From the NCBI RefSeq assembly GCF_001591805.1, contig NZ_BCVP01000043.1:1-41429 (forward strand): 41,429 nt of DNA, in the 5' to 3' direction. The notes beneath the pieces were generated by a model that saw only the letters and a list, made by a program, of their open reading frames with translations, was not told the DNA's origin and did no database searches. Below are positions 31,334 to 38,268 of the stretch, piece by piece. Source of the stretch: Neobacillus novalis NBRC 102450. GTDB taxonomy: Bacteria; Bacillota; Bacilli; Bacillales; Cytobacillaceae. The translations under genes were made by a program, and so were the position numbers. Position 1 is the first letter of the stretch. Each line of letters opens with the position of its first letter.

Positions 31334-31931
31334 ATGGATATTAAAAACCCAATGGATATATTAAAACCAATTAATTTAAGTACAAAAAAATTAGACGAAA
31401 CCCAACCTCTAACATCCGTTGAAATGACTTTATTAGAAAGCAAAGTTACTTAAATGGTTTTGTTGGAGATATCAGACCATTACACGTATTAGAAATTACC
31501 CACCTTACGATAACATTGAGAATAACACAACTAGTAAGGCATTATTATTGGGCTTTTACCAGACAGGTAAAGACGAAAAGATTAAGGCGTTGTAAAAGCG
31601 GGGGTTGGACATGACTGATAAATCGGTAAAACAGTACATGGAAAAACTTCACATTGAAAGCTTGCCATCACCGTCATACATAGACCATTTAGTTACAACG
31701 TCTACATATCCTCCTTTTTCCGCTAAAATTATGCTATTTCATAAAGTGGATATGTTCGCGATGAAGATCAGGTCGTTTGGAAACTCACTTGCGGTAAACG
31801 GAAGAAGAGATATAGGAATGTTATATGGAAGAACTCTCATAAACATTGGCTTATTTGTCGATGACGGAGCTAATATCTTTATTGAAAAAGGGTGGATGGA
31901 ATCACCACCAAAAGCATTTGACAGAGCTTAA
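31334..31931 (+). pseudogene. DUF3231 (CotF-like spore coat type) pseudogene, deleted and frameshifted
   Basis: An ATG at 31334, after GGGGATTG, opens a frame whose product (PINLSTKKLDETQPLTSVEM) is a typical DUF3231 N-terminus and stops at 31451-31453. The middle of the domain is missing. The second half resumes in another frame at about 31440 (QSYLNGFVGDIRPLHVLEIT), shifts again at about 31501 (YDNIENNTTSKALLLGFYQT) and meets a TAA near 31592-31594. The last part is open from 31605 (MTDKSVKQYMEKLHIESLPS ... DDGANIFIEKGWMESPPKA) to TAA 31929-31931. Intact DUF3231 proteins have about 330 residues in two halves. This copy has lost most of the first half and has at least two frame breaks, so it cannot make the full protein. 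Confidence 0.8.
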
Positions 31932-32014
31932 TTATCATCCAATTTGGTTTGTATTAATGTGTTTACCTTTATTCTATTTACTGTTATAAAATTGAATAAT
32001 ATGTAAGGGGAACA

Positions 32015-32962
32015 ATGATGAAGATTCGTTTTGGATACGTGGCGACTGCATTAGGTTTATGGGATGCAAGCCCTTCAAAAACTTTAACTTTTACCCGGTA
32101 TGCAGCTCTTCCTAAAAATGAACGTATGGAAAAACTCAAATTGGTAACGGCACAAAATTTACATCATACAAAAAGAATTTTGTACTATAATATTGCGCAC
32201 GAAATAAAATTATATCGGTTTTCAAGCTCACTTGTCCCCTTAGCCACTCATCCGGAAGTGATGTGGGATTTCATTACACCTTTCAAAACGGAATGGAAAG
32301 AACTTGGACAATTAATCGACCAATTTCAACTTCGTCCGAGTTTTCATCCTAATCAATTTACCCTTTTCACGAGTCTGCGCACAGAAGTGACCATGAATGC
32401 TGTGAAGGATATGGACTTCCATTATAAGATGCTCGAGGCAATGAAGGCATTGAAGAGAGGGATTATCAATATTCATATTGGCGGTGCCTACGGAGATAAA
32501 GATACATCATTAGAACGTTTTCATCAAAATATAAAAAAATTACCAGACGAAATAAAAAGGAAAATGACGCTGGAAAATGATGATAAAACCTATAATGTTG
32601 AAGAAACCTTGGTTACTTGTGAAAAAGAAAAGATACCGATGATTCTTGATTATCACCACTATATGGCGAATAAGGGGGAAGTTGACCTTTCGCTTTTTTT
32701 ACAACGGATCTTTAACACATGGAATACGATTCCAAAGGTTCATATTTCCTCGCCAAAATCAGATCAAGCCTATCGTTCACATGCAGATTTTGTCTCCTTG
32801 GACTTCATCCTTCCTTTTTTGAAAATGGCAAAAGGGCTTAATCAAGACTTTGATATTATGATTGAAGCAAAAAAGAAGAACCTTGCGATGTTGCAACTTA
32901 TCGAAGAAATCGCCTCGATTCGGGGAGTCAAACGTCTATCTGGTGGTGAGGTGGAATGGTGA
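32015..32962 (+). CDS. uvsE: UV damage endonuclease UvsE (UVDE)
   Basis: The 315-residue protein is collinear with B. subtilis UvsE: RFGYVATALGLWDASPSKTL, LYRFSSSLVPLATHPEVMWD, RPSFHPNQFTLFTS, INIHIGGAYGDK, MTLENDDKTYNVEETL, ILDYHHYMAN, HISSPKSDQAYRSHADFV and IEAKKKN. The His, Glu and Asp residues in these blocks form the three-metal site of the TIM barrel. UVDE nicks DNA directly 5' of cyclobutane dimers and 6-4 photoproducts, starting alternative excision repair. GTAAGGGGAAC lies before two adjacent ATGs (32015, 32018). splAB, a second UV repair route, follows 900 bases later. Confidence 0.94.
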   Translation: MMKIRFGYVATALGLWDASPSKTLTFTRYAALPKNERMEKLKLVTAQNLHHTKRILYYNIAHEIKLYRFSSSLVPLATHPEVMWDFITPFKTEWKELGQLIDQFQLRPSFHPNQFTLFTSLRTEVTMNAVKDMDFHYKMLEAMKALKRGIINIHIGGAYGDKDTSLERFHQNIKKLPDEIKRKMTLENDDKTYNVEETLVTCEKEKIPMILDYHHYMANKGEVDLSLFLQRIFNTWNTIPKVHISSPKSDQAYRSHADFVSLDFILPFLKMAKGLNQDFDIMIEAKKKNLAMLQLIEEIASIRGVKRLSGGEVEW

Positions 32963-32998
32963 ATAAAAAGACCAGGGAACGTGGTGGCAAAATGATAA

Positions 32999-33025
32999 AA
33001 AAGCACCTGATTCACAGGTGCTTTC
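32999..33025. terminator. Terminator between convergent uvsE and the YugN-like gene
   Basis: AAAGCACCTG pairs with CAGGTGCTTT around ATTCA, with A-rich and T-rich flanks serving both strands. Confidence 0.85.
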
Positions 33026-33052
33026 ACGTTTATTTTTTTCAAGTAAGCAACA

Positions 33053-33490
33053 TTAGGAACTTAATAGGTATCCATTGATTGAACTAAACACTTGTTGAAT
33101 GGCCTCATTACCGGCTTTCTCCCATCTGCTTTTATCATAAATGTAGCCGTCTTTATCCAATGGCGCTTGAAATTGCTCAAGCCCTGTGGTGGCAGTTACG
33201 AAGGAGTTTTCATCATGATCTAATCCAATATTGACGACATGCTTGATGACAAATGGTGTTCCAAATTCAATCAACGCATTAGTATGATCTAACGCACCAT
33301 CTAAAACATATATAGGAACTCTTAGATAAATAGACTCTCCGCCATCACGATATAACAATGCATCAAATTTCCCTTGGTCATAATCAAAATTACTGCAAAA
33401 ACTACATCCCATTGAATGAAAGATATCGCGAACTGCCCCAAAATAAGCCCTTTTTCCCTCAATTTCTGTTTGCAACGTAATCATATTCAT
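33053..33490 (-). CDS. YugN-like family protein
   Basis: The 145-residue protein shows the YugN-like pattern: a start LQTEIEGKRAYFGAVRDIFH, NFDYDQGKFDALLYRDGGES, YLRVPIYVLDGALDHTNALI, EFGTPFVIKHVVNIGLDHDE and a later C-terminal region. The fold is predicted alpha/beta with no membrane segment. Function is not known. The ATG at 33490 is preceded by GGAGTG. It is convergent with uvsE and divergent from the spl region. Confidence 0.75.
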   Translation of the reverse strand: MNMITLQTEIEGKRAYFGAVRDIFHSMGCSFCSNFDYDQGKFDALLYRDGGESIYLRVPIYVLDGALDHTNALIEFGTPFVIKHVVNIGLDHDENSFVTATTGLEQFQAPLDKDGYIYDKSRWEKAGNEAIQQVFSSINGYLLSS

Positions 33491-33600
33491 TTCACTCCAA
33501 TATTTAAAAGGTTTGTTACTATTCTTTACTAGATTTTTAAAAAAATACTTACCACCAATAAGGTATTGGAAAATGATATTTTGTCTTTTTTATAAGGGTT

Positions 33601-33630
33601 GGAATAACTTATGGGATGTAACAAATCCTA
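33601..33630 (+). promoter_or_regulatory. Possible sigma-G (forespore) promoter
   Basis: GGAATA (33601-33606), a 17-base spacer, then AATCCTA (33624-33630) resembles the sigma-G pattern TGAATA-N17/18-CATACTA (5 of 6 and 5 of 7). splAB in B. subtilis is transcribed by sigma-G, and no closer promoter is seen before splA here. The match is moderate. Confidence 0.35.
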
Positions 33631-33652
33631 ATGAACAAAGGAGGTGCTAATT

Positions 33653-33823
33653 TTGTCAAATCAGCAAAGGACAAACCGTGATAAACAAAATGGGCAATTC
33701 GACAATCAATCAGGTTCAGGATCAAAGTACCATGAAGAGCATGCAGGGAAGGTTACTGGCTATGGTCAACCGGATCAGAGCGTAGAGAGGTTGACAAATA
33801 GATCGGACAAGCCTTCTTCATAA
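33653..33823 (+). CDS. Small hydrophilic protein upstream of splAB
   Basis: The 56-residue product starts at TTG 33653 after AAAGGAGGTG. It is very polar: SNQQRTNRDKQNGQFDNQSG, then SGSKYHEEHAGKVTGYGQPD and a Ser/Lys-rich end. It has no Cys, no Trp and no membrane segment, resembling minor small acid-soluble spore proteins in composition, though no named Ssp family is recognised. splA starts 49 bases after its stop with no terminator between, so it may be cotranscribed with splAB in the forespore. Confidence 0.7.
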   Translation: MSNQQRTNRDKQNGQFDNQSGSGSKYHEEHAGKVTGYGQPDQSVERLTNRSDKPSS

Positions 33824-33871
33824 TCGTAAATTATTTGTGTTTTTTTCTGAAAAAAATAGGAAGGTGAAGAT

Positions 33872-34117
33872 ATGGAAATAAATCAAGAGTATACCTCCTA
33901 TAATCCGGGAGACGTTGTATACGTCTTTTATCGCAATCCTCATATCCAAAATGTAGCAAATATACAGGAAGCCGCCGTGGTGAAAAATCCGGAGAATCCC
34001 AATGAACTGGCTATTTTTCTGTATGAAACTTATTATCCCTTAACTAACGAAATGGCTATTTACTCTAGCGAAGCCGATGCCTTAAACGCCTTTGAACAGT
34101 ATTTTGGGTATGAATAG
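33872..34117 (+). CDS. splA: Spore photoproduct lyase regulator SplA
   Basis: The 81-residue protein matches B. subtilis SplA: YNPGDVVYVFYRNPHIQNVA, NIQEAAVVKNPENPNELAIF and LYETYYPLTNEMAIYSSEAD. SplA is a TRAP-like protein that lowers expression of the spl operon. AGGAAGGTGAAG precedes the ATG. splB starts 15 bases after the stop, the same order and near-coupling as in B. subtilis. Confidence 0.92.
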   Translation: MEINQEYTSYNPGDVVYVFYRNPHIQNVANIQEAAVVKNPENPNELAIFLYETYYPLTNEMAIYSSEADALNAFEQYFGYE

Positions 34118-34132
34118 AATGGGGATAACAAC

Positions 34133-35161
34133 ATGAATAAACCATTTACGCCGCAGCTTGTTTTCTTTGAACCAAAAGCTTTGGAATATCCGCTAGGTCA
34201 GGAGCTGAAAGAAAAATTCGAGAAAATGGATGTGGAAATTCGCTATACCACCTCACATAATCAAGTCAGAAATCTTCCTGGTGATACTGATTTTCAAAGG
34301 TACAGGATTGCAAAGTCAACACTCGTAGTTGGCATCAGAAAAACACTTAAGTTCGATACATCGAAACCTTCTGCGGAATATGCGATTCCTTTTGCGACTG
34401 GCTGTATGGGGCATTGTCATTATTGTTATTTGCAGACAACGATGGGATCGAAGCCTTACATTCGTACCTACGTCAATGTGGATGAGATTTTGGAAGCGGC
34501 CGATCAGTATATGGAGGAACGTGCCCCTGAAATTACACGGTTTGAAGCTTCATGTACTTCGGATATTGTTGGCCTCGATCATCTTACGCATACGTTAAAG
34601 AGGGCGATCGAACACTTTGGGAAAACGGATCTTGGCAGGCTGCGTTTTGTGACAAAATTTCATTATGTAGATCATTTACTTGATGCAAAACATAATGGAA
34701 AAACAAGGTTTCGCTTTAGTGTCAATGCCGATTATGTAATTAAAAATTTTGAACCTGGTACATCACCATTAGCTAAAAGAATCGAAGCAGCTGGTAAAGT
34801 AGCTAGAGCCGGTTATCCTCTAGGATTCATCGTTGCCCCCATTTACCTTCATGAAGGCTGGGAGGAAGGCTACTATCATATGTTTGAGCGCCTTGATGCC
34901 GAGTTACCGATGGAAGCAAGGAAGGATATTACGTTTGAGTTCATTCAACATAGGTTCACGAAGCCTGCAAAGAGAGTGATTGAAAAAAATTATCCGATGA
35001 CGAAATTAGAATTGGATGAGTCAGCTAGAAGATATAAATGGGGGAAATACGGTATCGGCAAATATATTTATCAAAAAGAGGAAGAAGAGGAGATAAAAAG
35101 TCACCTTTATTCCTATATGGAAAAGTTTTTTCCGCATGCAAAATTGGAATACTTCACATGA
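34133..35161 (+). CDS. splB: Spore photoproduct lyase SplB (radical SAM)
   Basis: The 342-residue enzyme has the radical SAM cluster motif C91-x3-C95-x2-C98 (CMGHCHYC), the aromatic residues Y97 and Y99 beside it, and the conserved H-atom donor C141 (FEASCTSD). Flanking blocks YAIPFATG, LRFVTKFHYVDHLL and RFRFSVNADYVI are typical. SplB reverses the spore photoproduct (5-thyminyl-5,6-dihydrothymine) during germination, using S-adenosylmethionine. GGGGATAAC precedes the ATG. It is the last gene of the spl transcript, closed by a good terminator. All catalytic residues are present, so it should be active. Confidence 0.95.
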   Translation: MNKPFTPQLVFFEPKALEYPLGQELKEKFEKMDVEIRYTTSHNQVRNLPGDTDFQRYRIAKSTLVVGIRKTLKFDTSKPSAEYAIPFATGCMGHCHYCYLQTTMGSKPYIRTYVNVDEILEAADQYMEERAPEITRFEASCTSDIVGLDHLTHTLKRAIEHFGKTDLGRLRFVTKFHYVDHLLDAKHNGKTRFRFSVNADYVIKNFEPGTSPLAKRIEAAGKVARAGYPLGFIVAPIYLHEGWEEGYYHMFERLDAELPMEARKDITFEFIQHRFTKPAKRVIEKNYPMTKLELDESARRYKWGKYGIGKYIYQKEEEEEIKSHLYSYMEKFFPHAKLEYFT

Positions 35162-35184
35162 AATTTAAACCGGTTAATTATTGC

Positions 35185-35224
35185 AAAAACACGCTATTTC
35201 ATTGGAAATAGTGTGTTTTTTATT
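35185..35224 (+). terminator. Intrinsic terminator of splAB
   Basis: AAAAACACgCTATTTC pairs with GAAATAGtGTGTTTTT around ATTG, followed by more T residues. Confidence 0.9.
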
Positions 35225-35481
35225 TAAGAATATATTTTTAATAAGGAAGAAAGACAAGTACATTCCAAAATCTGTTTTTGGTTCATATATTTAATCGTCT
35301 TACATACATTTAAAGTAGAGTGTCCTATCAATGAGGCGTTCTCTGTGTAATATCGGTACAAGTTGTATGTTCAAATTGGAAAAAATATATACCTGTTCTT
35401 TTACCTTTTAATCTTGATTCCTTTGTTGGGGAACAAACGGATAAAAGGGAAAGTACATAAATGGAAAGGGGAAACTTGCGG
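35225..35481. other. Leader region of the TerC gene, no riboswitch recognised
   Basis: Related B. subtilis TerC genes can be preceded by the manganese-sensing yybP-ykoY riboswitch. I looked for its conserved GGGGAGUA-like and CCGCCGA-like blocks and did not find them. No coding frame is supported. Confidence 0.45.
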
Positions 35482-36213
35482 ATGGAACTCCTACAAGAAA
35501 TAATAAATAGTTATAGTACATTTTTTTCACTGGAGACATTAGAGAAGGTAGTGTCGGATCCTGCGAGCTGGGGAATAATTGGTACCCTTATTATACTTGA
35601 AGGATTATTATCTGCTGATAATGCCCTCGTCCTAGCGGTGATGGTCAAGCATCTGCCATCGGAACAACGTAGGAAGGCACTGTTCTATGGCATTTTTGGC
35701 GCCTATTTCTTCCGGGTTGTCGCTATTGGATTAGGTGTTTCGTTAATCAACATTCCTTGGATCAAAATTGTATGCGGGCACTATCTTCTATGGATTGTCT
35801 TCCAAAACTTTTTTCAAAAAAATGAAGAGGAAGATGGAGTTCAAAATAAAAAGATGGGATTCTGGAGAACCGTTTTAACCGTTGAACTAATGGACATTGC
35901 TTTTAGTTTTGACAGTGTGATTGCGGCGTTTGGCGTTTCAAATCAGGTTTGGGTTTTGTTTTTGGGAGGAGTGCTAGGTATCTTAATGATGCGCGGGGTA
36001 GCCCAGTTATTCCTGGTATTAATTGAAAAAGTTCCTGAATTTGAAACAACCGCGTTTATCCTAATTGCGATAATAGGAGTAAAAATGATTATTGCTGCAT
36101 TTGGATTCCATATGAATGAAGTTCTATTTTTTAGTATGTTAATCGCTGTATTCTTGGGTACATTCATCGTCCATTTATTTAGAAATCATTCAGGAAATGA
36201 ACCAACAATGTAA
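35482..36213 (+). CDS. TerC family membrane protein (YceF/YkoY-like)
   Basis: The 243-residue protein starts MELLQEIINSYSTFFSLETL and carries the TerC marks GTLIILEGLLSADNALVLAV (with the acidic SADNA motif) and VELMDIAFSFDSVIAAFGV (with SFDS). It has about seven hydrophobic segments. In B. subtilis YceF and YkoY are manganese exporters that load exoenzymes with metal during or after secretion; this role is likely here. ATG 35482 agrees with the YceF start and has AGGGG about 10 bases upstream; an ATG at 35461 has no site. Compared with YceF the cytoplasmic linker (about 112-125) is short. Confidence 0.88.
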   Translation: MELLQEIINSYSTFFSLETLEKVVSDPASWGIIGTLIILEGLLSADNALVLAVMVKHLPSEQRRKALFYGIFGAYFFRVVAIGLGVSLINIPWIKIVCGHYLLWIVFQNFFQKNEEEDGVQNKKMGFWRTVLTVELMDIAFSFDSVIAAFGVSNQVWVLFLGGVLGILMMRGVAQLFLVLIEKVPEFETTAFILIAIIGVKMIIAAFGFHMNEVLFFSMLIAVFLGTFIVHLFRNHSGNEPTM

Positions 36214-36467
36214 ATTCTTTTTAGAGGGGAAGGACAAATCGTTCTTGCCTTTTTTAATTTTATTAATAATAGGCTAAAAATATAAAAATTGGAATATTAT
36301 TCAGTGGATTAAGCAGGATAAGGGGTAAGCTGCTGTTAGGAAGGCTTCTCAAATTAAATATTATTTAAAGAGCAATACATCGCATCTCAGAGGGGAAGTT
36401 GAAAAACGGCCGCTTTTTTTATGCCAAATTTTTCACAGGGTTAAATACATAAGAAGGAGGAAGGACA

Positions 36468-36611
36468 ATGACAAACCGTAATAACAATCGAAATCAGCCG
36501 CATACTGGGGGAAGTCAAGCAAAGGCAAGCGATACCGAATTTGGTGCAGAGTTAGGATTAAGTAAAAAAGCGAGAAAAAGAGCTGCAAGAGAAAGTAAAA
36601 AGAATAAATAG
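36468..36611 (+). CDS. Small basic hydrophilic protein, unknown function
   Basis: The 47-residue product starts at ATG 36468 after AGAAGGAGG. It reads TNRNNNRNQPHTGGSQAKAS, then DTEFGAELGLSKKARKRAAR and ends SKKNK. It is Asn-rich at the start and strongly basic at the end, with no hydrophobic segment, in the style of minor small acid-soluble spore proteins. The E-F-x-x-E-L block is reminiscent of that group, but no named family can be assigned. A hairpin follows. Confidence 0.7.
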   Translation: MTNRNNNRNQPHTGGSQAKASDTEFGAELGLSKKARKRAARESKKNK

Positions 36612-36623
36612 CGATATTGTAAC

Positions 36624-36656
36624 GAAAGGAACTGTATGTAATCGCAGTTCCTTCTT
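36624..36656 (+). terminator. Intrinsic terminator
   Basis: AAGGAACTG pairs with CAGTTCCTT around a 10-base loop, ending in TCTTC. It begins 12 bases after the preceding stop. Confidence 0.7.
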
Positions 36657-36738
36657 CAATGGCGGGGAAAGAATCTATCCGTGTTGCTGCACGTTATGGT
36701 AAAATTGGATATTATGGATGTAAAAGGGGGAAACCACG

Positions 36739-37608
36739 GTGCTGCAAGAGGGCTATATTGAGGTAACTGGAGGCAAGGTCGCATATCAACTTTTTAATAA
36801 ACAGGCAGCTGGTACACCTGTTATTGTGTTACACGGGGGGCCTGGTTCGTCTTGCTATTCGCTGCAAGGGTTGAAAGCGCTAGCGGAAGACCGCCCGGTT
36901 ATTCTCTATGATCAATTAGGATGCGGAAAATCGGACAGACCGACAGACACGTCACTGTGGCGGCTTGATCGATTTGTGGAAGAATTAGCAAAGGTTAGAA
37001 AAGAACTGAATCTTGATGAGGTACATATTTTAGGCCATTCATGGGGGACTACGCTTGCGGCTGCTTACTGCTTAACGAAACCAAGCGGTGTGAAAAGTGT
37101 TATTTTCTCAAGTCCTTGCCTTAGCGCCCCACTATGGGAACAAGACCAAAAACGCAATCTGCAGAAGCTGCCGGCGGAAACACAAGAAATAATCAAACGT
37201 TGTGAAGAGGATGGTACAACCGATTCTGAGGAATTTAAGGCGGCAATTGAAGTATTTAACAAACACTTCGTTTGCAGAATCCCAAAACCGGAACATTTAT
37301 CACAGGGCTCACATTATCGCAACCCAGAAATTTATAATATCATGTGGGGTCCGTCTGAATTCACGGTGCTTGGCAATCTGAAAGAATTCGATTGTACATC
37401 TCGGTTAAAGGAAATCAGTTGCCCAACTCTATACACATGCGGGCGTTTTGATGAGGCAACCCCGGAAACTACCCAATATTACAGCAGTTTAACACCTGAT
37501 TCAAACTTTCATGTGTTTGAGAATAGCGCCCATTTACCATATATCGAGGAACCGGAAGCGTATTTGCAGGTGATAGGCAGCTTTTTGAGAGAAATTGATT
37601 TCTTTTAA
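36739..37608 (+). CDS. Proline iminopeptidase family hydrolase (peptidase S33)
   Basis: The 289-residue alpha/beta hydrolase has the oxyanion motif HGGPG (32-36), DQLGCGKSDRP (58-68), and the nucleophile elbow GHSWGT with S101. D238 (GRFDEATPE) and H265 (SAHLPYIEEPE) complete a plausible triad. The HGGPG-DQ-G-x-G-x-S pattern defines proline iminopeptidases, which remove N-terminal proline; some homologues act on other small substrates such as amino acid amides. The start is GTG 36739 after AAAGGGGG. There is no signal peptide, so it should be cytoplasmic. It is monocistronic with its own terminator. Confidence 0.9.
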   Translation: MLQEGYIEVTGGKVAYQLFNKQAAGTPVIVLHGGPGSSCYSLQGLKALAEDRPVILYDQLGCGKSDRPTDTSLWRLDRFVEELAKVRKELNLDEVHILGHSWGTTLAAAYCLTKPSGVKSVIFSSPCLSAPLWEQDQKRNLQKLPAETQEIIKRCEEDGTTDSEEFKAAIEVFNKHFVCRIPKPEHLSQGSHYRNPEIYNIMWGPSEFTVLGNLKEFDCTSRLKEISCPTLYTCGRFDEATPETTQYYSSLTPDSNFHVFENSAHLPYIEEPEAYLQVIGSFLREIDFF

Positions 37609-37616
37609 CCTCAACT

Positions 37617-37647
37617 AAAAAAATCCACCCTTGAGGTGGATTTTTTT
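37617..37647. terminator. Terminator between convergent genes
   Basis: AAAAATCCACC pairs with GGTGGATTTTT around CTTGA, with A and T tracts on both sides. It serves the hydrolase (plus) and the coat protein gene (minus). Confidence 0.92.
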
Positions 37648-37679
37648 CAGTAATCTTGGCGGCCATCCCTTAATAATAA

Positions 37680-38060
37680 TTAGCAGCAAGGGTGATACAT
37701 CGGAAAACAGCATGGGTTGTAAGCGGGCGGGCAGCATGGATTATACATCGGCTGCGGGCAGCATGGATCATACATTGGCTGTGGACAGCACGGATTATAC
37801 ATTGGCGGCGGGCAGCACGGGTCATACATTGGATAACAACAAGGATTTTGAACCGGATAACAACTTGGCTGCGGATAAACTTGTGGTGCGATATAAGGGA
37901 TATTTGGGACATTAGCTGGGAAAACAGGCTGGTTTGGCATGATATTAGCAGATGGCTGGTTTGGCATGATATTAGCAGAGGGCTGGTTTGGCATAATATT
38001 GGAACTTACAATCGGTTGGTTTGGCATGGCATTAGGACTTACATAGTGCTTTTTTTCCAT
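37680..38060 (-). CDS. Cys/Pro/Tyr-rich repeat protein, probable spore coat component
   Basis: The 126-residue protein has a low-complexity sequence. Residues about 10-46 contain repeats of MPNQP (four copies, three as IMPNQP), and residues about 65-126 consist of units like CCPQPMYDP and CCPPPMYNP, giving many CC pairs and a final HPCC. The composition (Cys, Pro, Tyr, no Lys after the start) fits cross-linked, insoluble spore coat proteins, though no named Cot family is certain. GAGGAGAG precedes the ATG. A sigma-K-like promoter lies upstream. The opposite strand also has a long frame, but it lacks a ribosome site and is a shadow of the repeats. Confidence 0.75.
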   Translation of the reverse strand: MEKKHYVSPNAMPNQPIVSSNIMPNQPSANIMPNQPSANIMPNQPVFPANVPNIPYIAPQVYPQPSCYPVQNPCCYPMYDPCCPPPMYNPCCPQPMYDPCCPQPMYNPCCPPAYNPCCFPMYHPCC

Positions 38061-38094
38061 TATTTATCTCTCCTCATCCATTTTTCATACAAGA

Positions 38095-38122
38095 TAGTCT
38101 ATGTGTCTATATGCAGGAGTGT
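38095..38122 (-). promoter_or_regulatory. Sigma-K-type promoter for the coat protein gene
   Basis: On the minus strand AC (38122-38121), a 17-base spacer, then CATAGACTA (38103-38095) matches the sigma-K consensus AC-N16/17-CATANNNTA exactly. The expected start lies about 28 bases before the ATG, leaving room for the GAGGAG ribosome site. This predicts late mother-cell expression. Confidence 0.6.
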
Positions 38123-38194
38123 ATAGACATATCCCCAACATCGTCATAACCTCTGTTCCTTCCCGGATAAAATTTCAGGAAAATAAAAACTAGT

Positions 38195-38223
38195 GAAGGA
38201 AAAAGCAGAATTTAGTCGAATTA
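38195..38223 (+). promoter_or_regulatory. Sigma-H-type promoter for the histidine kinase gene
   Basis: GAAGGAAAA (38195-38203), an 11-base spacer, then GTCGAATTA (38215-38223) fits the sigma-H consensus RNAGGAWWW-N11/12-RNNGAATWW at every position. The -10 region also contains AGTCGAA, close to the Spo0A box core (TGTCGAA). The kinase ATG is 45 bases downstream. Confidence 0.6.
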
Positions 38224-38268
38224 ATACTAGTAAATATGCCCATTTCGAGGACAATCGAGGACAAAAAA

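Noticed and set aside
35225..35481. Possible yybP-ykoY manganese riboswitch before the TerC gene
   Set aside because: The conserved blocks of that RNA could not be found by eye.
37692..38126. Long plus-strand frame opposite the coat protein, rich in Trp, Arg and Ile
   Set aside because: It has no ribosome site and its composition is the mirror of the Cys/Pro repeats on the minus strand, which has a good ribosome site and promoter.
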